64,000 nt of DNA from Acidovorax delafieldii. Lineage in GTDB: Bacteria > Pseudomonadota > Gammaproteobacteria > Burkholderiales > Burkholderiaceae_C. A program made the position numbers and the translations under genes. This document shows, piece after piece, positions 15,912 through 25,425 of this stretch. The notes under the pieces were generated by a model. It made no database searches and was not told the DNA's origin. It was given only the letters and a program-made list of their open reading frames with translations. The DNA is taken from NCBI RefSeq assembly GCF_007993815.1, contig NZ_VJWE01000016.1, positions 248,001 through 312,000 on the forward strand, read 5' to 3'. Positions within the stretch are counted from its first letter, which is position 1. Each line of letters starts with the position of its first letter.

Positions 15912-17132
15912 ATGATCATCACCAGCCTGCTCGACACCGACCTGTACAAGTTCACCATGATGCAGGTGGTGCTGCACCAGTTTCCGGGCGCGCAGGTCGA
16001 ATACAAGTTCAAGTGCCGCAACCCCGGCGTGCAGCTGGCGCCGTTTGCCAACGAGATCCGCGACGAGATCCGTTCACTGTGCAGCCTGCATTTTCAGGAT
16101 GCCGAACTGGCCTACCTGCGGTCGCTGCGGTTCATCAAGAGCGACTTTGTGGACTTTCTGGGGCTGTTCAGGCTCAACGAGAAATACATCACCGTCGTGC
16201 CCCAGCACAACGGCGAGATCGATATCACCATCCGCGGGCCCTGGCTGCACACCATCCTGTTCGAGATCCCGGTGCTGGCCATCATCAACGAGGTGTACTT
16301 TCGCAACACGCAAAAGGTGCCCGACTTTCCGGAAGGCCGCCGCCGCCTGGATGCCAAGATTGCGCTGCTGCAGGGCGAGGGCCTGTCCGACCTCAAGATC
16401 GCCGACTACGGCACCCGCCGCCGCTTCTCGCGCGCCTGGCACGAGGAAGTGCTGCGCGTGCTGGTGGCACGCCTCGGTACCGGGGACCGCCGCCCAGGTG
16501 CACCCGCAGGCCCCGGGCAGTTCGCAGGCACCAGCAACGTGCTGTACGCGATGAAGCTGGGCGTGACCCCCCTGGGCACCATGGCGCACGAATATTTGCA
16601 GGCCTGCCAGGCGCTGGGCCCGCGGCTGCGTGACAGCCAGGTGTTTGGCTTCGAGATGTGGGCCAAGGAATACCGGGGTGACCTGGGCATTGCGCTGTCG
16701 GACGTGTACGGCATGAGCGCCTTCCTGCGTGACTTCGACCTGTACTTCTGCAAGCTGTTCGACGGTGCCCGCCATGACAGCGGCGACCCGTTTGCCTGGG
16801 GTGAACGCTTGCTGGACCACTACCGCAAGAACCGCGTGGACCCGCTGACCAAGACGCTGATCTTCAGCGATGCGCTCACCATCCCGCGCACCATCGAGCT
16901 GTACCAGCAGTTCCGGGGTCGCTGCCAGCTCGCGTTTGGTATCGGCACCAACCTGACCAATGACCTCGGCAGCCCGCCTGCCCATGAGCCTTTGCAGGTC
17001 GTCATCAAGATGACGCGCTGCAATGACCAGCCTGTGGCCAAGCTGTCGGACACGCCGGGTAAGGGCATGTGTGATGACGAGAAGTACCTGGCCTACCTGC
17101 GCCAGGTGTTTGATATCCCTTCGCCGGTGTGA
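15912..17132 (+). CDS. pncB: nicotinate phosphoribosyltransferase
   Basis: Makes nicotinate mononucleotide from nicotinate and PRPP with ATP (NAD salvage). The protein is 406 residues, normal length. It starts [20 protein letters not shown], the signature N-terminus of PncB. Later stretches include [17 protein letters not shown], with the residues around the phosphorylated-His region downstream ([14 protein letters not shown]), SDALTIPRT, and [10 protein letters not shown] near the C-terminus. The upstream 180 bases contain a possible -10 (TACACT, 15830-15835) but no clear operator. Confidence 0.96.
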   Translation: MIITSLLDTDLYKFTMMQVVLHQFPGAQVEYKFKCRNPGVQLAPFANEIRDEIRSLCSLHFQDAELAYLRSLRFIKSDFVDFLGLFRLNEKYITVVPQHNGEIDITIRGPWLHTILFEIPVLAIINEVYFRNTQKVPDFPEGRRRLDAKIALLQGEGLSDLKIADYGTRRRFSRAWHEEVLRVLVARLGTGDRRPGAPAGPGQFAGTSNVLYAMKLGVTPLGTMAHEYLQACQALGPRLRDSQVFGFEMWAKEYRGDLGIALSDVYGMSAFLRDFDLYFCKLFDGARHDSGDPFAWGERLLDHYRKNRVDPLTKTLIFSDALTIPRTIELYQQFRGRCQLAFGIGTNLTNDLGSPPAHEPLQVVIKMTRCNDQPVAKLSDTPGKGMCDDEKYLAYLRQVFDIPSPV

Positions 17133-17198
17133 CCGTGCCCCGCAGGTGCCATGGCCCTGCGTCCCCTGATTTTTAGCAATGAGACGGAGACAAGAACC

Positions 17199-18611
17199 AT
17201 GAAATTTTCGCGCGGGCTGGCAGTGGCCGGCCTACTGGCGGCGTTGCCGGGTCTGGCACTGGCGGCCGATATTGATGGCAGTGCGCTGTCGGTGCTGTGG
17301 GGCGTGCCCTTTGCCGGCATTCTGCTGTCGATTGCCTTGATGCCGCTGTTGGCGCCCATCTTCTGGCACCACCATTTTGGCAAGGTGGCTGCGGGCTGGG
17401 CGCTGGCTTTTCTGGTGCCGTTTGCGCTGGTGTTTGGCCCCGGCGCGGCGGGCGCGAGTTTTGTGCATGCGCTGGTGGCCGAATACATTCCTTTCGTCAT
17501 CCTGCTCACCGCGCTGTTTACCGTGGCAGGGGGCATCTACATCCGGGGCAACCTGCACGGCAGCCCGGCGCTCAACACGGCCATCCTCGCCATTGGCGCG
17601 GTGCTCGCCAGCGTCATGGGCACCACGGGGGCGTCGATGCTGCTTATCCGCCCGTTGATCCGCGCCAATGACAACCGCAAGCACACAGCGCATGTGGTGG
17701 TGTTTTTCATCTTCATCGTGTCCAACGCCGGGGGCTCGCTCACACCCTTGGGTGACCCGCCGCTGTTCCTGGGCTTCCTGAAGGGGGTGGACTTTTTCTG
17801 GACGGTGAGCCACATCTTCCCCGAGACCCTCATTTTGGTGGGCTCGCTGCTGGCCATCTTCTTCGTGATGGATTCCTGGTACTACCACCGGCGCGAAGAG
17901 GTGCTCAGGGCCGACCCCACGCCCGACACCAAAGCCATCGGCTTTGACGGTAAGGCCAACTTTGCGCTGCTGGGCGTGGTGGTGGTGCTGGTGCTGCTCA
18001 GCGGCCTGTGGAAGTCGCAGGTGGCGTTCACCATCGCCGGGGCCGAGGTGGGCCTGCCTGGCATCGTGCGGGACGTGGGCCTGATCATCGTGGCGCTGGT
18101 GTCCCTGCGCATCACGCCCAAGCAGGTGCATGAAGACAACCAGTTCAGCTGGGGCCCCATGCAGGAAGTGGCCAAGCTGTTTGCGGGCATCTTCCTCACC
18201 ATCATCCCGGTGATCGCGATGCTCAAAGCGGGCGTCAATGGCCCGTTTGGTGCCGTGGTGTCTGCCGTTACGCGGCCAGACGGCACACCCGACCCGGCCA
18301 TGTACTTCTGGGCGTCCGGGTTGCTCAGCTCGTTCCTCGACAACGCGCCGACCTACCTGGTCTTCTTCAACACCGCCGGGGGCGACCCGGCCGTGCTGAT
18401 GACCACCCTGGCCCCCACGCTGGCCGCCATCTCGGCGGGCTCGGTGTTCATGGGTGCTAATAGCTACATCGGCAATGCGCCCAACATGATGGTCAAGGCC
18501 ATTGCCGAAGACCGGGGCGTGAAGATGCCCAGCTTCTTCGGCTACATGCTGTGGTCGGGGGGCATTCTGGTGCCGCTCTTTATCGTCATGACTTTCATCT
18601 GGTTTAGATAG
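17199..18611 (+). CDS. NhaD-like sodium:proton antiporter
   Basis: Polytopic inner-membrane protein of 470 residues with about a dozen hydrophobic segments, of the ion transporter superfamily that includes NhaD, ArsB and CitM. NAGGSLTPLGDPPLFLGFLKG and SSFLDNAPTYLVFFN are the two re-entrant signature stretches of the NhaD group. Na+/H+ or Li+/H+ exchange is the usual role, though some relatives carry organic acids. The N-terminus reads like a cleavable signal peptide (MKFSRGLAVAGLLAALPGLALAA), which is typical of this betaproteobacterial subgroup. It follows pncB by 66 bases. A C-rich repeat begins seven bases after its stop. Confidence 0.85.
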   Translation: MKFSRGLAVAGLLAALPGLALAADIDGSALSVLWGVPFAGILLSIALMPLLAPIFWHHHFGKVAAGWALAFLVPFALVFGPGAAGASFVHALVAEYIPFVILLTALFTVAGGIYIRGNLHGSPALNTAILAIGAVLASVMGTTGASMLLIRPLIRANDNRKHTAHVVVFFIFIVSNAGGSLTPLGDPPLFLGFLKGVDFFWTVSHIFPETLILVGSLLAIFFVMDSWYYHRREEVLRADPTPDTKAIGFDGKANFALLGVVVVLVLLSGLWKSQVAFTIAGAEVGLPGIVRDVGLIIVALVSLRITPKQVHEDNQFSWGPMQEVAKLFAGIFLTIIPVIAMLKAGVNGPFGAVVSAVTRPDGTPDPAMYFWASGLLSSFLDNAPTYLVFFNTAGGDPAVLMTTLAPTLAAISAGSVFMGANSYIGNAPNMMVKAIAEDRGVKMPSFFGYMLWSGGILVPLFIVMTFIWFR

Positions 18612-18618
18612 TGAACAT

Positions 18619-18741
18619 CCCCCTGAGCGGCTGCGCCGCTTCCCCCTTCTCTCGCACCGCTGCGCGCTGCGGGAAGGGGGACGCCGCCCTCGCTGCAGGG
18701 CGGCCTTTGCTCGGCGGCCACTGGCTTGGTCCACGCCAGTT
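18619..18741 (+). repeat. C-rich post-stop repeat, copy A
   Basis: A 123-bp element starting CCCCCTGAGCGGC, with internal arms around GGGGGACGC and GGGCGGCC, ending GCCAGTT. It begins seven bases after the nhaD-like stop, in the gene's direction. Copies B (34437) and C (44694) share start, middle and end and also follow stop codons. Confidence 0.85.
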
Positions 18742-18787
18742 CTTATAGGCCGACGTGCCTTGCGAATAGTTTGGAGATTGAAGACTT

Positions 18788-19771
18788 ATGAGCAAACCCC
18801 GCATCCTGGTCGCCCGCGCGATCTTCCCCGACATCGTGGACCGCCTGCGTGAGCATTTCGACGTCGAAGCCAACACCGACGACGTGATCTGGACTCCGCA
18901 AGAGCTGGCCGCGCGGCTGGCCGACAAGGACGGGGTGCTGACCACCGGCAGCCAGCGCATTGATGCCGCGCTGCTGGCCGCTGCGCCGCGCCTCAAGGTC
19001 TGCGCCAACATGGCCGTGGGCTACAACAACTTTGATGTGGACGCCATGACGGCGGCTGGCGTGCAGGGCACCAACACGCCCGACGTGCTGACCGAGACCA
19101 CGGCCGACTTTGGCTTTGCGCTGCTGATGGCCACGGCCCGCCGCATGACCGAGAGCGAGCATTACCTGCGTGCCGGGAAGTGGACCAAGTGGAGCTACGA
19201 CATGTTCGCGGGCAGCGACATCCACGGCAGCACGCTGGGCATCATCGGCATGGGCCGCATAGGGCAGGGCATTGCCAAGCGCGGGGCGCATGGTTTTGGC
19301 ATGAAGGTGGTCTACCACAACCGTTCGCGCCTGTCGGCCGAGCTGGAGGCCGAATGCAAGGCCACCTACGTGGGCAAGGACGAGTTGCTGCGCATCGCAG
19401 ACCATGTGGTGCTGGTGGTGCCCTACACGCCCGCGTCGCACCACACCATCGGCGCGGCCGAGCTGGCGCTGATGAAGCCCACGGCCACGCTCGTCAACAT
19501 TGCGCGTGGCGGCATCGTGGACGACGCTGCGCTGGCTGTGGCCCTGCGCGAGCGTCGCATTGCGGCGGCGGGGCTGGATGTGTTTGAAGGCGAACCCAGC
19601 GTGCACCCCGATCTGCTGACCGTGCCCAACGTGGTGCTCACCCCGCACATTGCCAGCGCCACCGTGCCCACCCGGCGCGCCATGGCCAACCTGGCGGCGG
19701 ATAACCTGATTGCCTTCTTTGACGGGCGGGGGCCGCTCACGCCGGTGAATCAGCCCGCCACCCTGCGTTGA
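18788..19771 (+). CDS. D-2-hydroxyacid dehydrogenase (glyoxylate/hydroxypyruvate reductase type)
   Basis: NAD(P)-dependent dehydrogenase of 327 residues, resembling GhrB and D-glycerate dehydrogenases. The Rossmann motif GIIGMGRIGQGIAKR is at about residues 153-167. The catalytic Arg is in NIARGGIVDD (about 240), the Glu is in DVFEGEP (about 270), and the His is in LTPHIASAT (about 288). The start has a GGAGATTGAAG-type ribosome binding site. It is separated from the nhaD-like gene by repeat A, so co-transcription is uncertain. The likely reaction is glyoxylate or hydroxypyruvate reduction. Confidence 0.92.
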   Translation: MSKPRILVARAIFPDIVDRLREHFDVEANTDDVIWTPQELAARLADKDGVLTTGSQRIDAALLAAAPRLKVCANMAVGYNNFDVDAMTAAGVQGTNTPDVLTETTADFGFALLMATARRMTESEHYLRAGKWTKWSYDMFAGSDIHGSTLGIIGMGRIGQGIAKRGAHGFGMKVVYHNRSRLSAELEAECKATYVGKDELLRIADHVVLVVPYTPASHHTIGAAELALMKPTATLVNIARGGIVDDAALAVALRERRIAAAGLDVFEGEPSVHPDLLTVPNVVLTPHIASATVPTRRAMANLAADNLIAFFDGRGPLTPVNQPATLR

Positions 19772-19798
19772 TGCGGGATTTTGGGTCCAATCGACCGG

Positions 19799-19841
19799 AT
19801 GCGCTAGTCAATCATGCGCTGATAGCTATCAAAAATATAGT
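19799..19841 (+). repeat. dispersed two-hairpin repeat, copy R3
   Basis: GCGCTAGTCAATCATGCGCT followed by GATAGCTATCAAAA. This is a clear family member: a GCGC module followed by a TAGCTA module. Compare GCGCTAGTGAATCATGCGCT in copy R6. It occupies the gap just before rmuC and may include its leader. Confidence 0.8.
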
Positions 19842-19846
19842 AAACC

Positions 19847-21394
19847 TTGGCCACTGACACACTTGTTCTCTTGGCGGCGCTGGCACTGGCGCTGGTCCTT
19901 CTCGTGGTGCTCTTGTTGCGCCGTCCCCGCGTGGACCTGCCGCCCGAGTGGCTGGCACGCCTGCAGTCGCTGGAGCAAACCACACAGGCGACGCAGATTG
20001 CGGTGGCCAAGAATGATGGCGCGCTGGACGGTATGGGGCAGCAGCTGCGCGGCTTTACCCAGACCACGCAGTCCACGCTGGAGACACTGCGCCATGCCGT
20101 GGACGAACGCTTGGCCCAGGCCGTGGCCGAATCCCGCAACGGCCGCGCCGAGCTGTTGGCTGCCTTTGGCGTATTCGAGGCGCGGCTGGAGCAGCGCCTC
20201 ACAGCACTGGATGCGGCCACACGCCTTACGCTCGATTCGCTCAAGGGCGATACCCAGTCGCAGCTGGGAGTGATGTCGCAAGCGCTCAAGGACCAGCTCG
20301 AAGCCAACGGCTTTCAGATCAAGAACCAGTTTGCGGTGCTGCAAGACGCCGTGTCGCAGCAGCTCACCGGGCTGGTGCAGGGCAGCCAGCACAACGCCGA
20401 GCAGCTGCGCACCGCCCTCAACGAGCGCCTGGCCGCCATCCAGGCCGACAACGCCACCAAGCTCGAAGAAATGCGCCGCACGGTGGACGAAAAGCTGCAC
20501 GCCACGCTGGAGCAGCGCCTGGGCGAGTCGTTCAAGCTGGTGAGCGACCGGCTCGAACAAGTGCACAAGGGCCTGGGCGAAATGCAGACCCTGGCGGGTA
20601 GCGTGGGCGACTTGAAGCGCGTAATGACCAACGTGAAGTCGCGCGGCACCTGGGGCGAAATGCAGCTGGGCGCCATCATCGACAACGTGCTCACGCCCGA
20701 CCAGTTCGCGCGCAACGTCAAGACCGTGCCGGGCAGCGATGAGCTGGTGGAATTTGCAATCCGCCTGCCCGGCAAGAGCGACGAGCACCCGGTGTGGCTG
20801 CCCATCGACTCCAAGTACCCAGTGGAGCAGTACCAGCGCCTGCTGGACGCGCAGGACGCGGCCGACAAGGCAGCCATTCTGTCGGCAGGCAATGCGTTCG
20901 AGACGTCGATCAAGCTGGAGGCCAAGAAGATCTTTGCCAAGTATGTGTCGCCCCCACACACCACCGACTTCGCCGTGCTCTACCTGCCCACCGAGGGCCT
21001 GTTTGCCGAGGTGATGCGCCGCCCCGGCCTGGTCGAATCCGTGCAGAACGAGTGCCGCGTGATGATCACCGGCCCGGCCAACCTGGCCGCCATGCTCAAC
21101 AGCCTGCAAATGGGCTTCAAGACGCTGGCGATCGAAAAGCGCTCGTCCGAGGTGTGGAGCCTCTTGGGCATGGTCAAGACCGAGTTCGCCAAGTTTGGCG
21201 ATGTGGTCGAGGCCACCAAAAAATCCATCGATGCCGCCGCCAAGAAGTTTGACGAGGTGGGGGTGCGCACCCGCGCCATCCAGCGCAAGCTGCGGGATGT
21301 GCAGGACCTGCCTGCGCCCGACACGGCCGTGCCGCTGGCAGGGGCCAGTCCATCGGCATTGCCTGGTTTGGATTCCGAGGACGACCTGCCGTGA
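19847..21394 (+). CDS. rmuC: DNA recombination protein RmuC
   Basis: RmuC family protein of 515 residues, reported in E. coli to limit recombination at inverted repeats. It has an N-terminal membrane anchor (LVLLAALALALVLLVVLLL), a long coiled-coil region (about 40-230) and a nuclease-like core (GTWGEMQLGAIIDNVL, WLPIDSKYPVEQYQ, FAVLYLPTEGLFAEV). The start is TTG at 19847; the next ATG would remove the anchor. No strong ribosome binding site is seen, and repeat copy R3 ends six bases before the start. Its stop overlaps the GTG of the next gene. Confidence 0.9.
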   Translation: MATDTLVLLAALALALVLLVVLLLRRPRVDLPPEWLARLQSLEQTTQATQIAVAKNDGALDGMGQQLRGFTQTTQSTLETLRHAVDERLAQAVAESRNGRAELLAAFGVFEARLEQRLTALDAATRLTLDSLKGDTQSQLGVMSQALKDQLEANGFQIKNQFAVLQDAVSQQLTGLVQGSQHNAEQLRTALNERLAAIQADNATKLEEMRRTVDEKLHATLEQRLGESFKLVSDRLEQVHKGLGEMQTLAGSVGDLKRVMTNVKSRGTWGEMQLGAIIDNVLTPDQFARNVKTVPGSDELVEFAIRLPGKSDEHPVWLPIDSKYPVEQYQRLLDAQDAADKAAILSAGNAFETSIKLEAKKIFAKYVSPPHTTDFAVLYLPTEGLFAEVMRRPGLVESVQNECRVMITGPANLAAMLNSLQMGFKTLAIEKRSSEVWSLLGMVKTEFAKFGDVVEATKKSIDAAAKKFDEVGVRTRAIQRKLRDVQDLPAPDTAVPLAGASPSALPGLDSEDDLP

Positions 21395-22557
21395 ACTGGG
21401 CCTTGGCGCGCCTGATTGCGGGGCAGATCTGCGTGCACGCCTGCATGGCGGGCATGCGACTGGCGGCGCCACTGCTGGCGCTGCGCGAGGGCCACAGTGC
21501 AGCAGCCGTGGGGGTGTTGCTGGCATTGTTCGCACTCACGCAGGTTTTTCTGGCCTTGCCCGCAGGGCGCTATGCGGACCGGCACGGCTTGAAGCGCCCC
21601 GTGGGCTACGCGGTGGCCCTTGCATCGGCAGGGGCTGCGCTGGCGCAGGTGTTCCCCGTCTTTCCGGTGTTGTGTGTGGCTGCGTTGATGACCGGTGGCG
21701 CCACCGGGGCCGCCACCATTGCACTGCAGCGCCACGTGGGGCGCGCTGCGCACGACGCCACGCAGCTCAAGCAGGTGTTCAGCTGGCTGGCCATCGGGCC
21801 TGCGGTGTCCAACTTCATCGGGCCTTTCTGCGCGGGGCTCATGATCGACAACGCGGGCAGTGCGGCGGGCAGCACCGAGGGCTATCGCGCCGCCTTCGCC
21901 CTGATGGCGGTGTTGCCCCTGCTCACCTGGTTCTGGGTGCGAGACACGGTAGAGCTGCCGCCCGTGATTGCCGCCGCGGGCGGCCCCCCGCACCGTGCGT
22001 GGGACCTGATGAACGAGCCGCCGTTCCGTCGCTTGTTGCTGGTCAACTGGATCTTGTCCTCGTGCTGGGACGTGCACACCTTCGTGGTCCCGCTGCTGGG
22101 GCACGAGCGGGGCCTGTCAGCGTCCGTCATTGGCTCCATCCTGGGGGCGTTTGCGATTGCCGCTGCCGTCATCCGGGTGCTCATGCCCATCGTGGCAGAG
22201 CGCCTGCGCGAACGGGTGGTGGTGGCGGGCGCCATGGTCGCTACGGCCGTGCTGTTTGGCGTCTACCCACTGTTGCACAGCGCGCTGGCGATGGGTGCGT
22301 GTTCGGTGCTGCTCGGGTTTGCACTGGGCTCGGTGCAGCCCATGGTGATGAGCCTGCTGCACCAGATCACGCCGCCGGCCCGCCATGGCGAGGCGCTGGG
22401 TCTGCGGCTCATGGCCATCAACGCATCCAGCGTGCTCATGCCCATGCTGTTTGGCTCTGCGGGGGCCGTGATTGGGGTGGGAGGGCTGTTCTGGGTGGTG
22501 GGCTGCGCTGTGGGGCTAGGCTCTCGGCAGGCCTGGCTGATGGGGCGCAACCCATGA
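21391..22557 (+). CDS. MFS transporter
   Basis: Major facilitator of 388 residues with about 12 hydrophobic segments. GRYADRHGLKRPVG at about residues 59-72 is the loop 2-3 motif of the family, and a central cytoplasmic loop separates two six-helix halves. It starts with GTG that overlaps the rmuC stop (GTGA), so translation is coupled. The substrate is unknown; the short length and motif suggest a drug/proton antiporter-type or sugar efflux-type carrier, but nothing decides between them. Confidence 0.85.
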   Translation: MNWALARLIAGQICVHACMAGMRLAAPLLALREGHSAAAVGVLLALFALTQVFLALPAGRYADRHGLKRPVGYAVALASAGAALAQVFPVFPVLCVAALMTGGATGAATIALQRHVGRAAHDATQLKQVFSWLAIGPAVSNFIGPFCAGLMIDNAGSAAGSTEGYRAAFALMAVLPLLTWFWVRDTVELPPVIAAAGGPPHRAWDLMNEPPFRRLLLVNWILSSCWDVHTFVVPLLGHERGLSASVIGSILGAFAIAAAVIRVLMPIVAERLRERVVVAGAMVATAVLFGVYPLLHSALAMGACSVLLGFALGSVQPMVMSLLHQITPPARHGEALGLRLMAINASSVLMPMLFGSAGAVIGVGGLFWVVGCAVGLGSRQAWLMGRNP

Positions 22558-22615
22558 AGAGAGCCCTGCGGGGTAGGTAGGTGCTTCAGGCACCCGTCCC
22601 GCCTTATGTTGGCCG

Positions 22616-23479
22616 TCAGAGCTTGTAAAACGCCCGGATCAAGTCCCAGGCCTCCTGAGGGTCATCGGTGTAGTGAAAGAGGTTGAGGTCCTGCGCGGAG
22701 ATCGTGCCTTCTTCCACCAGCACGTCGAAGTTGATGAGGCGCTTCCAGTAGTTGGTGCCGAACAGCACGATGGGTACAGGTTTGGCCTTTTTAGTCTGGA
22801 CCAGGGTCAGCACTTCAAACAGCTCGTCCAGCGTGCCAAAGCCGCCAGGAAAGGCCACCAGCGCCTTGGCGCGCATCATGAAATGCATCTTGCGCAGCGC
22901 GAAGTAGTGGAACTTGAAGGACAGCGAAGGCGAGATGAAGCGGTTGCCGCTTTGCTCGTGGGGCAGCGCGATGTTCAGGCCCACGTTCAGTGCACCCGCA
23001 TCGTGGGCGCCCCGGTTGGCGGCCTCCATGATGCCTGGGCCGCCGCCGGTGCAGATGTAGATGCGGTCGGCAGGGCGCTGGCGTTCGCTGTAGTCGGCCA
23101 CCAGCTTGGCGAACTGGCGGGCCAGGTCGTAATAGCCCGCGTTGCGCACGGCCAGGCGCGCGCGGCGCACGCGTTCGGCGTCGCCACTGGCTTCGGCCTC
23201 GGCCAGCTGTGCTGCGGCTTCGTCGGGTGCGACGAAGCGCGCGCTGCCATACACCACCACGGTGCTTTCAATGCCTTGTTCGGCCTGGCCCAGGTCGGGC
23301 TTGAGCATTTCGAGCTGAAAGCGGATGCCCCGGGTTTCGCGGCGGAACATGAATTCGGGGTCGGCAAAGGCCATGCGGTTGGCATCGGCCTGCAGGGGGT
23401 TGCCGTTGTGGGCGTGGTTGTGCAGCTCGGCCCAGGCATCGGCCAGGCGGCGTTCGTTGAGTTGGGTGTTGGATTCCAT
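22616..23479 (-). CDS. LOG family protein (TIGR00730-like)
   Basis: Rossmann-like protein of 287 residues, formerly called lysine decarboxylase family. Both signature motifs are present: GGGPGIMEAANRGA (about residues 141-154) and PGGFGTLDE (about 216-224). Proteins with this pair are cytokinin riboside 5'-monophosphate phosphoribohydrolases or related nucleotide hydrolases, not lysine decarboxylases. This longer form (about 290 residues, with an extra N-terminal helical region) is common in betaproteobacteria, and its true substrate is unproven. Confidence 0.88.
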   Translation of the reverse strand: MESNTQLNERRLADAWAELHNHAHNGNPLQADANRMAFADPEFMFRRETRGIRFQLEMLKPDLGQAEQGIESTVVVYGSARFVAPDEAAAQLAEAEASGDAERVRRARLAVRNAGYYDLARQFAKLVADYSERQRPADRIYICTGGGPGIMEAANRGAHDAGALNVGLNIALPHEQSGNRFISPSLSFKFHYFALRKMHFMMRAKALVAFPGGFGTLDELFEVLTLVQTKKAKPVPIVLFGTNYWKRLINFDVLVEEGTISAQDLNLFHYTDDPQEAWDLIRAFYKL

Positions 23480-23598
23480 GAGGGGCTCGCGTATCGGTAG
23501 GTGAACAGAGAAGAAAGGGGCGGCACCGGCAGCAGCGGGTGGGGGCCCATGCAGTGTGGCGTGAATGGATGACGAAATGGCTTGCTAGTGCAGGAACA

Positions 23599-23982
23599 TC
23601 AAGCGCGAGATGCTATGAAATACGAAGCAGTTTGCATGCCAAGCACCGTGAGGCCCAGCGAGCCCAGCAGGTGCAGTGCAGTGGTGCCCAGCGCCATGGC
23701 GTAGCGCTGCACCATCAGCATCTCAACGACTTCGGCCGAGAAGCTGGAAAACGTGGTGAGAGCGCCCAGGAATCCTGTGACCAGTGCCAGTCGCCACACA
23801 GGGTCGAGTTGGGGCATGGCGTGGAACACAGCGACGCACACCCCGATGAGATAGCCACCCACCAGATTGGCGGCCACCGTGCCCCAGGGAATGAGCCCCC
23901 CGGGGCTGAGCCACAGACCCAGGCGCCAGCGCGCCAGTGCGCCCACACAGGCGCCGATGCAGATGGCAAGAACGTTCAACAT
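23599..23982 (-). CDS. crcB: fluoride ion channel CrcB
   Basis: Small membrane protein of 127 residues with four helices, exporting fluoride as a dual-topology dimer. The family features are GACVGALARWRLGLWL near the N-terminus, GTVAANLVGGYLIG (conserved Asn) in helix 2, and GFLGALTTFSSFSAE in helix 3, with the Thr/Ser/Phe fluoride-path residues. No fluoride riboswitch is visible upstream; that side holds the terminator of the TRAP operon instead. crcB may therefore rely on a weak promoter in about 50 bases or on read-through. Confidence 0.92.
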   Translation of the reverse strand: MLNVLAICIGACVGALARWRLGLWLSPGGLIPWGTVAANLVGGYLIGVCVAVFHAMPQLDPVWRLALVTGFLGALTTFSSFSAEVVEMLMVQRYAMALGTTALHLLGSLGLTVLGMQTASYFIASRA

Positions 23983-24036
23983 CGGGCCATTGTCGCCGGA
24001 TTTTTGGAGCGTCGAACTGGCTCCTCTCCATCCCTC

Positions 24037-24079
24037 AAAACGCCAAGCGGGGCGTCCCCGGTGGAGGCGCCCCGCTTGG
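24037..24079 (-). terminator. terminator of the TRAP transporter operon
   Basis: Read leftward: 12-base arms CCAAGCGGGGCG and CGCCCCGCTTGG around a 13-base loop, then a short T run (CGTTTTG). It lies between the dctM-like stop and the crcB start. Confidence 0.8.
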
Positions 24080-24103
24080 TTGTGCCGCTGGCGGCAGGTG
24101 TGT

Positions 24104-25408
24104 TTAGCGCGCCGACATCTGCTGCGGCAGCCAGGTCACGATGCCGGGGAAGACATAGATCAACGCCACGGCGCCACACATCAGGAAGAACATGGGCATG
24201 GCCACCTTGGCGATCCAGGGCAGCTGGCGACCTGTCATGCCCTGCAGCACAAACAGGTTGAAGCCCACGGGCGGCGTGATCTGCGCCATCTCCACCACCA
24301 GCACGATGAAGATGCCGAACCAGATGGTGTCGATGCCGGCGGCCTGCACCGTGGGCATGAGCACGCCCATGGTCAGTACCACCATCGAGATGCCGTCGAG
24401 GAAGCAGCCCAGGATGATGTAGAAAATCGCCAGCGCCACGATGAGCTGGGCCTGGTTCAAGCCCAGCGACGCGATCCATTCCGCCAGGTGGCGCGGCAAG
24501 CCGATATAGCCCATGGCCAGCGTGAGGAAGGCGGCTCCGGCCAGTATCAGCGCGATCATGCAGTACAGGCGCGTTGCGCCCATCAGCGAGTCCTTGAATG
24601 TGCCCCAAGTCATGGAGCCCTGCACGGCCGACAGCACCAGCGAGCCCACCACACCCACGGCCGCGGCCTCGGTGGCGGTGGCAAAGCCGGTGTAGATGGA
24701 GCCCAGCACGGCCGCGATCAGCAGCACGACAGGGATCAGGCTGCGGGATTCGGACAGCTTTTGCATGAAGGTCATGCGCACATCGGCCGCAGGCACCTGT
24801 TCGGGGTGGCGCAGCGCCCACAGCATGATGTAGCCCGAGAACAGCGCCGCCAGCAGGATGCCCGGCAGCACACCCGCAATGAACAGCTGCGAGATCGACA
24901 CCTCGGCCGACACGCCGTACACGATCATGATGATGGACGGCGGGATCAACAGGCCCAGCGTGCTGGCACCGGCCAGCGTGCCCACCACCATGTGCTCGGG
25001 GTAGCCGCGGCGCGTCAGCTCGGGCAGCGTCATCTTGCCGATGGTGGCGCAGGTGGCGGCGCTCGACCCCGACACGGCGGCAAAGATGGTGCAGCCCACC
25101 ACGTTGGTGTGCAGCAGCCGGCCGGGCAGCGCCTGTACCCACGGGGCAAGGCCCTTGAACATGTCTTGCGACAAACGGGTGCGGAACAGGATTTCGCCCA
25201 TCCAGATGAACAGGGGCAGGGCGGTGAGGGTCCAGCTGGAGGCGCTGCCCCAGATGGTCACGGCCATCGCATCGCCCGCCGGGCGGGCGGAGAACAGCTG
25301 CATGGCGATCCAGGCGACGCCGGAGAGGGTGAGCCCGATCCATACGCCGCTGCCCAGGATCAGGAACAGTGACAGTACGAGCAGGCCGGTTATGGCGAGA
25401 TCACTCAT
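24104..25408 (-). CDS. TRAP transporter large permease
   Basis: DctM-type membrane subunit of 434 residues with about 12 segments. Characteristic stretches are FIWMGEILFRTRLSQDMF near residue 85, SGSSAATCATIGKMTLPEL (about 130) and GLLIPPSIIMIVYGV (about 168). Together with the small permease and binding protein upstream it makes a sodium-driven tripartite importer of organic acids. It ends the operon at a strong terminator. Confidence 0.93.
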   Translation of the reverse strand: MSDLAITGLLVLSLFLILGSGVWIGLTLSGVAWIAMQLFSARPAGDAMAVTIWGSASSWTLTALPLFIWMGEILFRTRLSQDMFKGLAPWVQALPGRLLHTNVVGCTIFAAVSGSSAATCATIGKMTLPELTRRGYPEHMVVGTLAGASTLGLLIPPSIIMIVYGVSAEVSISQLFIAGVLPGILLAALFSGYIMLWALRHPEQVPAADVRMTFMQKLSESRSLIPVVLLIAAVLGSIYTGFATATEAAAVGVVGSLVLSAVQGSMTWGTFKDSLMGATRLYCMIALILAGAAFLTLAMGYIGLPRHLAEWIASLGLNQAQLIVALAIFYIILGCFLDGISMVVLTMGVLMPTVQAAGIDTIWFGIFIVLVVEMAQITPPVGFNLFVLQGMTGRQLPWIAKVAMPMFFLMCGAVALIYVFPGIVTWLPQQMSAR

Positions 25409-25425
25409 GGTAGGTCGTGCCGGGT

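Noticed and set aside
17232..18734. A 500-residue open frame opposite the nhaD-like gene
   Set aside because: His/Arg/Gln-rich with no recognizable domain; the opposite strand encodes a typical membrane transporter.
23983..24036. Possible fluoride riboswitch upstream of crcB
   Set aside because: The region is short and lacks the conserved fluoride-aptamer segments; it adjoins the TRAP operon terminator.
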